From Asaia bogorensis (GTDB lineage Bacteria; Pseudomonadota; Alphaproteobacteria; Acetobacterales; Acetobacteraceae), in NCBI RefSeq assembly GCF_900465345.1, contig NZ_UEGO01000033.1, positions 1-64,000 of the forward strand: a stretch of DNA of 64,000 bases. Direction: 5' to 3'. Position numbers and translations under genes: made by a program. Positions 55,605-64,000 of this stretch are shown in pieces. Position 1 is the stretch's first letter. Each line of letters starts with the position of its first letter. The notes under the pieces were generated by a model. The model saw only the letters and a list, made by a program, of their open reading frames with translations. It had not been told where the DNA came from and made no database searches.

Positions 55605-57104
55605 ATGTCGCGCAAGACTCTTGTTGCGGCGTTGCTGGCTTCGGCCTGCTTCGCCCTGCCCCTCCTCCCCGCCGCCCACGCAGCTGAGCCTGCCAAGAGC
55701 GAGGCGCCGAAGGAGGGATTGGCGGCGCTGCTGCCTGCGGATTCCATCACCAAGCATCATCTGACCGCAGGCGGGCAGAGCATTGCCTATACTGCCCATG
55801 CGGGCACGGTCACGCTGCGTGACAAGGAGGGCAAGCCCTCCGCCAAGGTCTTCTACGTGGCCTATACGAAGGACGGGGCGAATGCCCACACGCGCCCGGT
55901 GTCGTTCTTCTTCAATGGCGGCCCCGGCGCAGGCACGGCCTATCTGAATCTCGGTGCGGCTGGCCCGCGCGTGCTGCAGTTCCCGGCGGATCATCCGGAA
56001 GATGGCGCGCGCGCCCATCTGGCCGACAACCCGGATAGCTGGCTGCCCGCCACCGACATGGTGTTCATCGATGCCGTGGGTACGGGTTATTCGCAGCCGA
56101 CCGACCCGAAAAAGGCTGCCGAGCAGTTCTACAGCGTCACCAAGGATGGTGAGGCTTTCGCCAAGGCCATTGCGCTCTGGGTGGGTGAAAACGGGCGTCA
56201 GGCCTCGCCGCATTATCTGGTGGGCGAGAGCTATGGCGGCATCCGCTCGGCACAAGTAGCTGATGCGTTGCAGCAGCAGCAGAACCTCATCGTCAATGGC
56301 ATCGTGATGATCTCGCCCGCTATCCAGATGCAGTTTCTGGACAACACGAACAACCCGATGGCCTCGGCCATGGCGCTGCCGACGTTCATCGCCTCGCATC
56401 TGTCGCAAACCGGCAAGCTGACGCCGCAGGCGGTGGATGAGGCCTATCACTATGCGCTCGGGCCGTATCTGACCACCATCGCCAATGCCCCGCCCAAAGG
56501 CGATGACGCGAAGAAATTCTATACCGATCTAGCCGCCCGCACCGGCCTGCCGGTGGATGTCATTACCAAGGAAATGGGCGAGCCCAACCCGTTTGCGCAT
56601 GACGTGCGCAGCCGCGATGGCCGCCTGTACGGCATTTACGACTTCACCCAGTCGATCCCTGACCCGTATGCCGATGGCATCGAAAACGGCCAGAGCCCGG
56701 AAATGACGCTGTCCGGCTTCGGTCGCGCTTATGGCAATGCCTATAGCGGCTATCTGGCCAATGAGCTCGGCTACAAGACCGACCTCACCTATGATTTGCT
56801 GAGCATGGAAGTGAACGGCGCCTGGAAATTCACCAGCTCCGGCTCACAACTGACCGATCAGGTCGGCATCCTGCGCAAGATGCTGGCGCTCGACCCCAGC
56901 CTGCATATCTTCATCGCCAATGGCTATTTCGACATGGCCTGCCCGTTCGGCACTACGCGCTGGACCAAGGACCACATCCCAGTCGGGGCCGAACGTATCG
57001 CGCTGCATCTCTATGAAGGCGGGCATATGCTCTACACCCGCCCTGCCAGCCGCGCCGCGCTCACGCGTGACGTCTCGGCATTTTATAACGACACGTCCAA
57101 GTAA
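55605..57104 (+). CDS. S10-family serine carboxypeptidase-like protein, exported
   Basis: A 499-residue alpha/beta-hydrolase-fold peptidase with a signal peptide (cleavage near AAHAAEP). S10 landmarks are FFNGGPGAG (102-110), IDAVGTGYSQP (155-165), catalytic Ser209 in GESYGG, the Asp in NGYFDMACPF and the His in GGHMLYTRP. It would remove C-terminal residues from periplasmic peptides. Its neighbours on the left are the repeat and the SIR2-STAND island; it converges with the aldehyde dehydrogenase gene. Confidence 0.92.
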   Translation: MSRKTLVAALLASACFALPLLPAAHAAEPAKSEAPKEGLAALLPADSITKHHLTAGGQSIAYTAHAGTVTLRDKEGKPSAKVFYVAYTKDGANAHTRPVSFFFNGGPGAGTAYLNLGAAGPRVLQFPADHPEDGARAHLADNPDSWLPATDMVFIDAVGTGYSQPTDPKKAAEQFYSVTKDGEAFAKAIALWVGENGRQASPHYLVGESYGGIRSAQVADALQQQQNLIVNGIVMISPAIQMQFLDNTNNPMASAMALPTFIASHLSQTGKLTPQAVDEAYHYALGPYLTTIANAPPKGDDAKKFYTDLAARTGLPVDVITKEMGEPNPFAHDVRSRDGRLYGIYDFTQSIPDPYADGIENGQSPEMTLSGFGRAYGNAYSGYLANELGYKTDLTYDLLSMEVNGAWKFTSSGSQLTDQVGILRKMLALDPSLHIFIANGYFDMACPFGTTRWTKDHIPVGAERIALHLYEGGHMLYTRPASRAALTRDVSAFYNDTSK

Positions 57105-57112
57105 AACGGTCA

Positions 57113-57161
57113 GGCACGGGGTTGATCGCCCCGTGCCACGGAGAGGGGCAACGGCCCTCTC
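57113..57161. terminator. Double hairpin between convergent S10 peptidase and aldehyde dehydrogenase genes
   Basis: GGCACGGGG/CCCCGTGCC (57113-57137, 7-nt loop) and GAGAGGG/CCCTCTC (57141-57161, 7-nt loop) are perfect stems in tandem. Layout and composition resemble the double-hairpin repeat after fumC. Probably a bidirectional terminator of the same repeat type. Confidence 0.6.
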
Positions 57162-57171
57162 CCCTCCCGTC

Positions 57172-58677
57172 TCAGAAGAAACCAAGCTTCGTCTCGCTAT
57201 AGCTCACCAGCAGGTTCTTGGTTTGCTGGTAGTGGTCGAGCAGCATCTTGTGCGTTTCGCGACCAATACCGGATTTCTTGTAGCCACCGAAGGCCGCGTG
57301 GGCGGGATAGGCGTGGTAGCAATTCACCCATACGCGCCCGGCCTGTAGCCCACGCCCCATGCGGTAGCAGGTATTCGCGTCGCGGCTCCATACACCCGCA
57401 CCCAGACCGAACTCAGTGTCATTGGCAATGGCCAGGGCTTCTTCCTCGGTCTTGAAGGTCGTTACTGCCAGAACAGGGCCGAAGATCTCCTCCTGGAAAA
57501 TACGCATCTTGTTATTGCCACGGAACACAGTCGGCTCGATGTAAAAGCCGTCATCCAGCGTTCCGCCAAGTTTTGCCGCCTTGCCGCCCGTCAGAAGCTC
57601 GGCCCCTTCTTCCTTGCCGATAGCGATATAGGACAGGATCTTGTCCTGCTGCATCTGCGAGTTCTGGGCCCCCATCATGGTGGCGGGATCGAGCGGGTCA
57701 CCCTGTTTGATGGCCCGCACGCGCGGCAGCACTTTCTCCATAAAGTGCTCATAGATGGATTCATGCACCAGCGCACGGCTCGGGCAGGAGCAGATCTGCC
57801 CCTGATTGAGCGCGAACATGGCGAAACCCTCAATGGCCTTGTCGAGATAGGAATCATCACGATCCATCACGTCGGCAAAGAAGATATTGGGAGATTTGCC
57901 ACCCAGTTCGAGCGTTGCAGGAATAAGGTTTTCTGCCGCGGCATGAGCGATGGTCTTGCCCACGCCGGTCGAACCCGTGAAGGCCACTTTGGCGATGCGC
58001 GGGCTTTTCGCGAGGTAATCCCCTACATCGCGCCCGCTGCCATTGACGATATTGAGCACGCCCGGCGGAAACAGATCACCGATGATATCCATCACCACCA
58101 GAATACTGGCGGGCGTCGTCTGGGCGGGCTTCATGACCACGCAGTTACCGGCGGCAAGCGCAGGTGCCAGCTTCCATGCGGCCATCAGGATTGGGAAATT
58201 CCAGGGAATGATCTGCGCGACAACACCCAGCGGCTCATGAAAATGATAGGCCACGGTGGTGTCGTTGATCTCGCCCAGACTACCTTCCTGCGCCCGAATG
58301 CACCCGGCAAAATAGCGGAAATGGTCAATCGCCAGCGGAATATCGGCGTTGAGCGTCTCACGCACCGGTTTGCCGTTATCCCAGGTTTCGGCACGGGCAA
58401 TGAGGTCGAGATTGGCCTCCATACGGTCCGCTGCCTTAAGCAGAAGAAGCGCCCGGTCAGCCACCGAGGTCCGGCCCCAGGACTCACGCGCCTGCTCGGC
58501 GGCATCGAGCGCCATATCGATATCAGCAGGGGTGGAATGGGGAACCTGGCACAGCACGCGGCCATCGACTGGCGAGTGATTATCGACATACTGGCCGGAA
58601 ACTGGCTCACGCCACTGTCCGCCGATGAAATTGCCATAGCGTTCGCGAAATGGAGGGGCTGCCTTGTTTCCCGACAT
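57172..58677 (-). CDS. NAD(P)-dependent aldehyde dehydrogenase (AldB/ExaC type)
   Basis: A 501-residue aldehyde dehydrogenase of the group oxidising acetaldehyde and related aldehydes. It has [39 protein letters not shown], the catalytic Glu in [10 protein letters not shown], the nucleophile C296 in [13 protein letters not shown] (CSC rather than CTA), and [10 protein letters not shown]. The C-terminal block [34 protein letters not shown] is typical of AldB. The start at 58677 has AAGG about 8 bases upstream; the longer frame to 58704 is possible. A cytosolic enzyme of this kind would clear aldehydes from ethanol oxidation. Confidence 0.92.
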   Translation of the reverse strand: MSGNKAAPPFRERYGNFIGGQWREPVSGQYVDNHSPVDGRVLCQVPHSTPADIDMALDAAEQARESWGRTSVADRALLLLKAADRMEANLDLIARAETWDNGKPVRETLNADIPLAIDHFRYFAGCIRAQEGSLGEINDTTVAYHFHEPLGVVAQIIPWNFPILMAAWKLAPALAAGNCVVMKPAQTTPASILVVMDIIGDLFPPGVLNIVNGSGRDVGDYLAKSPRIAKVAFTGSTGVGKTIAHAAAENLIPATLELGGKSPNIFFADVMDRDDSYLDKAIEGFAMFALNQGQICSCPSRALVHESIYEHFMEKVLPRVRAIKQGDPLDPATMMGAQNSQMQQDKILSYIAIGKEEGAELLTGGKAAKLGGTLDDGFYIEPTVFRGNNKMRIFQEEIFGPVLAVTTFKTEEEALAIANDTEFGLGAGVWSRDANTCYRMGRGLQAGRVWVNCYHAYPAHAAFGGYKKSGIGRETHKMLLDHYQQTKNLLVSYSETKLGFF

Positions 58678-58925
58678 TTTATCTACCTTTTCAGCAGGCG
58701 GCATGGCGACATCTTTGGGGGATGTCTGAGCCTAACCACCCGAACTCAATATAGCCGTTATCAGCAACAGAATTACTGTGCCGTTTAACGTTATTCATGA
58801 GATAAACATGAAAAAGCCGGTCGGGTTTACTCAAGCTCGCGAGAGGTCACCGCTTCGTGAGAGCGCTGCAAGGGCAGCACTGTCGCCAGAAAGAGGCGAT
58901 CCCGCCTTGCATCTTCGCTGCACTC

Positions 58926-59717
58926 TCAAAGATCGTCGCGCAGAACAGGCGCAGCGAAGCGCCGGTTTTCGAGCACGGGCAATATGCGCCTGACCTCCTG
59001 CACATGGCTCTGGTCGAGTGTCGCCATGATCAACCCCGGTCGGGCGCCCTGCGCGGCCACCACCACGCCAAGCGGGTCGATCACCATGCTGTTGCCGATA
59101 TTCTGCGGACCGCACTCGCCCGCCCCCAGCACATAACAGGTGTTTTCAAGCGCTCTGGCCGCCAGCATGATTTCCCAGTGCCGCTCCTTGCCTGGCCCGC
59201 GCAACCACGCGGCAGGCACAACAATCGCCTCCGCACCCGAGAGCGCCAGATGACGCGCGATTTCCGGAAAGCGCACATCATAGCAGGTCATGAACCCGAT
59301 CCGCACGCCACCGATATCGAGAACAGGTGGCAGGTCATGGCCGGGGGCAATCAGGCGTGATTCCTGCATGGCGAAGGCATCGTAGAGATGCAGCTTTCTG
59401 TAGCAGGCCAGGATAGCACCATCGGCCATGACAACGAGCGTGTTATGAAACCGCCCTGCCCCATCAGGCACGTTCACGCAAAACGCGACCGTAATATCCT
59501 GTGTGACCGCCAGCAACCCGGTCACAAACGGCCCATCCAGCTTCTGCGCCGTGCGCAGAACATGATCCGGGTCTGCCGGATCGCGCGCCAGGATCCCTTC
59601 GGGCAGAACAAGCAGCTTTGCGCCACCCGCTCGGGCCTCCGCGATCATTCCGCTCGCTATGGCAAGGTTTTCTTCCCATTGGGCCGAAACGATGAATTGT
59701 CCAAGCGCGACGCGCAT
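58926..59717 (-). CDS. Nitrilase-superfamily amidase (Nit1/deaminated glutathione amidase-like)
   Basis: A 263-residue carbon-nitrogen hydrolase with the Glu-Lys-Cys triad: Glu in LLVLPEGIL, Lys in ACYRKLHLYDAF, Cys in GFMTCYDVRFPE. The CYDVRFPE form and INPLG-like C-terminal MVIDPLGVVVA fit Nit1-type enzymes that repair deaminated glutathione. The start at 59717 (MRVALGQF) has GGAG 7 bases upstream; earlier ATGs add unneeded residues. It stands between the aldehyde dehydrogenase and the GlcNAc-kinase gene. Confidence 0.88.
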   Translation of the reverse strand: MRVALGQFIVSAQWEENLAIASGMIAEARAGGAKLLVLPEGILARDPADPDHVLRTAQKLDGPFVTGLLAVTQDITVAFCVNVPDGAGRFHNTLVVMADGAILACYRKLHLYDAFAMQESRLIAPGHDLPPVLDIGGVRIGFMTCYDVRFPEIARHLALSGAEAIVVPAAWLRGPGKERHWEIMLAARALENTCYVLGAGECGPQNIGNSMVIDPLGVVVAAQGARPGLIMATLDQSHVQEVRRILPVLENRRFAAPVLRDDL

Positions 59718-59829
59718 CGCAAGCTCCATTCCGGTGCGTGATCTCGCCACCCTAGACCGGCGAGGCACGCCTTGCCATCACGTCGTCACCGTTGTTACGC
59801 GATAGAGGCTGCGAAATTGCCGAAGCGCC

Positions 59830-60783
59830 CTAGCTGATCCCGGCAGCCTCCAGCGCCTCACCCAGGCGCGCGACAAAGGCGCTGTCCGTAACCCAGCCCG
59901 CCAGCTGTGCGGCAACGAGCACGGCTCCTCCTATGGGGGGCAAACCCGGCGCGACAGGTACGCCACATTGCTGCGTGATACGCTCGCGCAGAACAGGACT
60001 GCGCATGGTTCCCCCGGCATAGCTCCATGCCAGATGCGGCGCGTCGAGCCTGTGACGCAGGGCATGAACATGCCGCGCAAGGTGCTCGGCCGCCTGCGCA
60101 AACAGGTCATGCGAGACGATACACCCCTGCTCTGCCAGTCGCCCCAGCCCTGCTGTGAGGGCTGCCACGGCCGGTCGGGCCTCGTGCAGCCCTGCATACC
60201 ATTCCTGAAGAGCACTCGTGCACCCGGTAGTTTCCTCCGGCCAGCCCTGCATCCTTGCAAAACGCGCCTGAAAGCCGGTCTCGTCAGGGAGGCGCCCATC
60301 CAGAACCTGCGCCAGATGCGCAAGGGCCAGACGCCCGATCCAGTAGGCACTTCCTTCATCACCGAAGAGACTGCCCCAGCCACCTACACGGGCTGTCCGC
60401 CCCTGCTCATCCTGCCCCCAGGCCATCGACCCTGTGCCGGAAAGCAGCAGCACACCCGGCCCGTTAAGAAAGGCACCCCGACAGGCCATATCGACATCAT
60501 TATGGATGACATGAGGCGCGGGACAGGCTGCACCAAGTGTCTGCGCCAGTTCGCGGCTGAGACGCCCGCTCTCGCCAAATCCAGCCATGCCGAAAGCAGC
60601 CGCACGAATATAGGGCTGCTGTCCCTCCAGCAGCCCTGTAATCACGCTCCGCCACTCTGGTACGTCAAACGGGTTCGACCCACCGGCCTTGCGTATGTCG
60701 GCAAGGGAGGCGTCAGGTCTGACGCGCAGGAGAAGTGTTTTCGTGCCACCGCCATCAATGGCGACAATATCGTTGTTCCGCAC
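59830..60783 (-). CDS. N-acetylglucosamine kinase-type sugar kinase (BadF/BadG family)
   Basis: A 317-residue ASKHA-fold kinase: phosphate-1 loop AIDGGGTKTLLLRV, FGMAGFG, VIHNDVDMACRGAF, adenosine-side LLLSGTGSMAWG, RVGGWGSLFGDEGSAYWIGR and a C-terminal APGLPPIGGAVLVA. This is the pattern of bacterial GlcNAc kinases of the NAGK/BadF group. Its position beside a TonB-dependent receptor and a glucosamine-6-phosphate deaminase supports an amino-sugar role. It lies 94 bp after the receptor stop on the same strand. Confidence 0.83.
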   Translation of the reverse strand: MRNNDIVAIDGGGTKTLLLRVRPDASLADIRKAGGSNPFDVPEWRSVITGLLEGQQPYIRAAAFGMAGFGESGRLSRELAQTLGAACPAPHVIHNDVDMACRGAFLNGPGVLLLSGTGSMAWGQDEQGRTARVGGWGSLFGDEGSAYWIGRLALAHLAQVLDGRLPDETGFQARFARMQGWPEETTGCTSALQEWYAGLHEARPAVAALTAGLGRLAEQGCIVSHDLFAQAAEHLARHVHALRHRLDAPHLAWSYAGGTMRSPVLRERITQQCGVPVAPGLPPIGGAVLVAAQLAGWVTDSAFVARLGEALEAAGIS

Positions 60784-60876
60784 GTGTTTCCCGTCTCTAG
60801 GCCATTGAAACGCGCCCGGACATTCCCCGGGCGGGGGCGATGAGTCAAGTCGATCCGGTTATTGATCCACGCCGGA

Positions 60877-63351
60877 TCAGAACCCGGTCGAGAGTGAAAC
60901 CAGAGCCGCGAAATTGCCACCAACGAGATAGATGGGTGAGCCAGCCTTGGTCTGATTACCGTAAATTCCTGTGCGGCTCTGGGCGCTGGTGACGAAACTG
61001 GCTGGTGCGGAACGATAGATGTTGTTGCCGATATTGACCAGATTGAGCTGGATTTTCGGGCCGTTCAAATGCGCGACATGAGGCAGGCGATAACCAAGCG
61101 TGATGTCTGACACGACATAGCCCGGCATGCGCTGGTCATTCATGAACGTGGAATATTGCGAGCTGATATAACGCAGGCTGAAATTCCCGAAAAACTGCCT
61201 GTTGTCGTCATAGGCAAGACCAACGGACGCTGTCACATGCGGTGTGGCCACCATCGTCTTCCCCGCCGTTGGCAGATAATCGATGACAGACTGACCCGCT
61301 GCGTTGGTCGCCGAGACAGGCAGATTATTATCCGTTGTCGCGTGCAGGTACTGGGCCGAGACATAAGGGCTGAAATGATGCCAGGGCTTGAGCCCCAGCT
61401 CACCCTGAATACCGCGGATCGTCTCGCCACCCACATTGATGGGCATGGAAACCAGCGTATTGGTGCCAGGAATATAGGAGGTGGAGCTTACCTGATGATT
61501 GGTCAGGTTCATGTTGAACGCCGAAACCTGAAAATGGATCAGCGTGCCGTTATGGCGATAACCGATTTCCTCACCAATACCGTACTCGCCCTTCAGGCTG
61601 CCTGGCTGTGACGTGGCACCCACTGAGTTGGGATCGAAAATCTGGCTATAGGCCTGCACCGAAGCCGGCGCACGGAATGAGGTCGTGCCATTGATATAGA
61701 TCTGGTCCTTGGATGTCAGCGCATAGCTGATGGCCACCTGTGGCAGAGGTGCGAAGTAATTGCGCACTGTCTTGTAGGGATCGGCTCCGGGTACGTCATT
61801 CGTCCCCTGACGTGACACCATGACCGTACGAAAGCCCGCGCTCAGTGTCAGCTTGTCATTGAGCAGTTTGAGCGTGTCGGCAATGAACAGCGCGTTGATC
61901 TGCTGCATGAAATTGAGGTTGTAGCCGCTCAGCAGATCACCGCCCGGCACGCGGATGCCATAGGCTCCATAAGAATTGGCAGCCTTGCCCGAGAAATCCA
62001 CTGTCGCGAAGGTCGAGTGCTCCTCATGCGTTGCATAGGAATACCAGTAACCGCCAGACAGCGTGTTGTGCCCGGAGGTCCAGTCCAGAGACGTATTGAT
62101 GGCACCGACTTTCTGGTTCCACGGATCGACCGCAACCGTCGTGATCTTGCCGTTGGTAACGTAAGGCTGGTTCAGATTGCCATAGACCTGCGTCCCGAAA
62201 GTACCACCGGATGCCGGAATATTCTCACCACCCACAGCGGGGCCGAACTGATGAACATAATAAGGCGTGACACTCAGCTTGAGCCCGCGTGCCAGCGTGA
62301 AATGCATAGGCACCACGACATCCTGCGAGTTCAGATTGCTCAACTGAAGCTTGTAGTAGCTGGCATCCCCTGGCGTGTAGTGATCACTGTAGGTCAGCCC
62401 CTCGCCCCATTGCTTCCACTGGGCCGCCGTTGGCGACCGAAAAGGCGTCTGCTCCTGTTTGTTGAAGCCGAAAATGGCGCTGATCGAGTTGCCATCACCC
62501 CATTCCTTCACGAATTTCGCATCGACATGGTAGCGCTTCAGCCCGCCGGGACCACGCCAGTTAGTGTTCGATTGGTGCGAAAACGATACGAAACCACGAA
62601 TGCCCGTCTGCCCGATATCACCCGTATCCAGACGGAGGAATTCCTTGTTGGCGCTCTTGTTGCCCCCCATCAGATTGATGAAGCCACCATATTTGTGCGA
62701 CGGGTTGAGCGCTGTTGCCGAGATCTGCCCACCAACCGCGTTGAATGTCGGCGCATTGAGATCGGGCGAGCCTTGTGAGACCGTCACAGAACCCAGATTT
62801 TCCGTATCGACAAGCATCGCCGTGTAAGGCTCGTAATTGATCGGATCAGCCAGCGGTGCGCCTTCAAACAGATAACCGATCTGGCTCTGGTTCATGCCAC
62901 GCATGGTGATATTGTCACCTGCCGTCGCAAGCGGGCTTTGATTGGCATAGACCACGCCCGGGAGATTGGCGATCATCGACGAGATATTGCCCGTGGGCGC
63001 CTGCTTGGCGATAAAATCGCGCGTCACCCCGCTCTGTGAGCGCGGCGCAGTCTGCTTTGGCATCAACCCGCCGCCCGGGGTGGTATTAGTCGTCCCATCT
63101 GCATGACGGCTGGATGATCTGACCGAGATTTCCTCTGCCTGCGGGTTGGGCCCCAGGACTGAACCCTCTGTCGCGCTTCCTGCGCGGCGATGCGAGATAC
63201 CGGATTTCTGGTCAGACATCTTCGCCTGGGAATTTTCAGCCTGCCCGCCTTCTCCGGGCTTCGCCGCCGCCTGGGCAAGAGCAGCACCGGCGGCACAGTT
63301 CATTGCGATAGCGGAACAGAAAACAAGGAGATCACGTCTCATATGGCGCAT
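60877..63351 (-). CDS. TonB-dependent outer-membrane receptor, probably for amino sugars or chitooligosaccharides
   Basis: An 824-residue outer-membrane receptor. A signal peptide (MRHMRRDLLVFCSAIAMNCAAG, cleavage after ALAQA) is followed by a low-complexity N-terminus to about 115, a plug domain (SMIANLPGVVYANQSPLATAGDNITMRGMNQSQIGYLFEGAPL) and a 22-strand barrel ending in the C-terminal Phe signature (FAALVSLSTGF). The substrate is inferred from the adjacent sugar kinase and deaminase. The start at 63351 has GGGAG 7 bases upstream; a frame to 63435 is not needed. Confidence 0.88.
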   Translation of the reverse strand: MRHMRRDLLVFCSAIAMNCAAGAALAQAAAKPGEGGQAENSQAKMSDQKSGISHRRAGSATEGSVLGPNPQAEEISVRSSSRHADGTTNTTPGGGLMPKQTAPRSQSGVTRDFIAKQAPTGNISSMIANLPGVVYANQSPLATAGDNITMRGMNQSQIGYLFEGAPLADPINYEPYTAMLVDTENLGSVTVSQGSPDLNAPTFNAVGGQISATALNPSHKYGGFINLMGGNKSANKEFLRLDTGDIGQTGIRGFVSFSHQSNTNWRGPGGLKRYHVDAKFVKEWGDGNSISAIFGFNKQEQTPFRSPTAAQWKQWGEGLTYSDHYTPGDASYYKLQLSNLNSQDVVVPMHFTLARGLKLSVTPYYVHQFGPAVGGENIPASGGTFGTQVYGNLNQPYVTNGKITTVAVDPWNQKVGAINTSLDWTSGHNTLSGGYWYSYATHEEHSTFATVDFSGKAANSYGAYGIRVPGGDLLSGYNLNFMQQINALFIADTLKLLNDKLTLSAGFRTVMVSRQGTNDVPGADPYKTVRNYFAPLPQVAISYALTSKDQIYINGTTSFRAPASVQAYSQIFDPNSVGATSQPGSLKGEYGIGEEIGYRHNGTLIHFQVSAFNMNLTNHQVSSTSYIPGTNTLVSMPINVGGETIRGIQGELGLKPWHHFSPYVSAQYLHATTDNNLPVSATNAAGQSVIDYLPTAGKTMVATPHVTASVGLAYDDNRQFFGNFSLRYISSQYSTFMNDQRMPGYVVSDITLGYRLPHVAHLNGPKIQLNLVNIGNNIYRSAPASFVTSAQSRTGIYGNQTKAGSPIYLVGGNFAALVSLSTGF

Positions 63352-63677
63352 GGTCCACTCCCGTTTGCGTGGAGGATTCAGAATATACTGGCCACGATGG
63401 AAAGAAATCGTTGTTATCTTTCCGTATCGTTCCACCTTGAACCGAAACGTTAGACGGCAGAATTTTGAGCCGCAATAGTTTATTCTGAAAACTAAGTGAT
63501 TATTGAAATTTATCAGAAAATAACCCTGTTTTTTCCGTTGATCGTCACATCTGGGTGTCTTGAATGCGAATTCTGCTTAATTTATGTCGATAAACAAAGG
63601 GGGAGGTTTTACTAGGGAGGGAATCGGTATCTCCTCTTACCCGCCCACAGCCTCACAAAACAGGATCATGACCGTCC
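63352..63677. other. Divergent promoter region of the amino-sugar locus
   Basis: The 326-bp region separates the receptor and the deaminase genes. Its centre (about 63470-63600) is AT-rich. TTATTCTGA near 63480 and TCAGAAAATAA near 63520 form an imperfect inverted pair, and GGGGGAGG occurs at about 63600. A shared operator for both operons is likely by layout but no known regulator site was identified. Confidence 0.45.
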
Positions 63678-64000
63678 ATGCGCCTTATCATTATGCCTGA
63701 ATCCAGCTCCGCCATGCGACTCGCCGCTGCCGAAATCGCTTCTGTGATGACCTCCTGCGCGTCACCTGTGCTTGGCCTGGCGACCGGGCGGACCATGGAG
63801 GGCGTCTACGGAGACCTTGTCAGGCTGCATCAGAAGCAGGGACTCGATTTTTCTCAGACTACCACCTTCAATCTTGATGAATATGTAGGGCTCCCTGCCG
63901 ATGACCGTAGGTCATATCATTATTACATGAATGATCTGCTCTTCCGGCACGTCAATATTTCCCCTGAAAACGTCCACCTTCCTGATGGCATGGCCACCGA
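63678..64000 (+). CDS. nagB: Glucosamine-6-phosphate deaminase, N-terminal part
   Basis: The 107 codons present open with MRLIIMPESSSAMRLAAAEI and show LGLATGRTMEGVYGDL and the family signature FNLDEYVGLPADDRRSYHYYMNDLLF, with the substrate-binding Asp, then VHLPDG at the window end. NagB converts glucosamine 6-phosphate to fructose 6-phosphate and ammonia. The gene is cut by the end of the window. Divergent from the receptor and sugar kinase, with which it makes an amino-sugar uptake and catabolism locus. Confidence 0.92.
   Translation, partial: MRLIIMPESSSAMRLAAAEIASVMTSCASPVLGLATGRTMEGVYGDLVRLHQKQGLDFSQTTTFNLDEYVGLPADDRRSYHYYMNDLLFRHVNISPENVHLPDGMAT

Noticed and set aside
55160-55687. A 175-codon frame between the SIR2-STAND gene and the S10 peptidase
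   Set aside because: It crosses the dispersed repeat and runs into the S10 peptidase in another frame. No motif is seen, so a small island gene is not supported.
1-64000. CRISPR arrays, prophage or toxin-antitoxin modules
   Set aside because: No regularly spaced repeats, phage structural genes, integrase or paired small toxin/antitoxin genes were seen in the window.

Overview
This is a GC-rich chromosomal window from an alphaproteobacterium, most likely an acetic acid bacterium (Acetobacteraceae). That placement is inferred from the classical rimP-nusA-ylxR-infB-rbfA-truB-rpsO-pnp operon with a YlxR-L7Ae fusion, the aroQ-accB-accC cluster, the oxidative periplasmic lifestyle genes, and dispersed GC-rich hairpin repeats of a type I associate with that family. 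There are no rRNA or tRNA genes, CRISPR arrays or phage genes. Nearly all of the window is core metabolism. The accessory parts are an IS6-family end (1-248), a low-GC island with one SIR2-STAND defence-type gene (about 52500-55490), and an unrecognised three-gene membrane AAA+ operon (27281-30171).

Layout. 1-248: right end of an IS6-family element. 631-2940: membrane protein plus DesK/DesR-type two-component system whose kinase carries a premature amber codon. 2941-7981 (minus): rsmB-rpe-heparinase II/III-glycosyltransferase operon. 8054-13691 (plus): PLP-binding protein, Kup potassium transporter, HemW (apparent CTG start), secreted nucleoside hydrolase, DUF1489. 13731-27082 (minus): FUSC exporter, nitronate monooxygenase-like flavoprotein, then the translation/RNA operon from pnp up to rimP. 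27281-30171 (plus): single-pass protein, membrane-anchored ClpB-like AAA+ ATPase, single-pass protein. 30697-35721 (minus): aconitase translationally overlapped with an amino-acid ABC transporter (ATPase and binding-protein/permease fusion). 35838-40667 (plus): ccmA, ccmB, secreted tricorn-type protease. 41019-43890 (minus): aroQ-accB-accC-NIPSNAP. 44216-49116: RlpA, BrkB/YihY protein, ornithine-type decarboxylase with a long structured leader, P1-family peptidase. 49337-52394: NAD malic enzyme and class II fumarase. 52691-55138 (minus): SIR2-STAND protein between two related repeats in opposite orientation. 55605-59717: S10 peptidase, aldehyde dehydrogenase, nitrilase. 59830-64000: GlcNAc-type kinase and TonB-dependent receptor divergent from glucosamine-6-phosphate deaminase, which is cut by the window end.

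How the genes work together. The clearest functional units are the ribosome-assembly/RNA-decay operon, a C4-dicarboxylate unit (malic enzyme plus fumarase), fatty-acid initiation (accBC with aroQ), and an amino-sugar uptake and catabolism locus (receptor, kinase, deaminase). Several predicted exported hydrolases (tricorn, P1 peptidase, S10 peptidase, nucleoside hydrolase) suggest periplasmic scavenging. The two most interesting candidates for new biology are the membrane AAA+ operon and the SIR2-STAND island. All functional calls come from reading motifs by eye; no database search was run.
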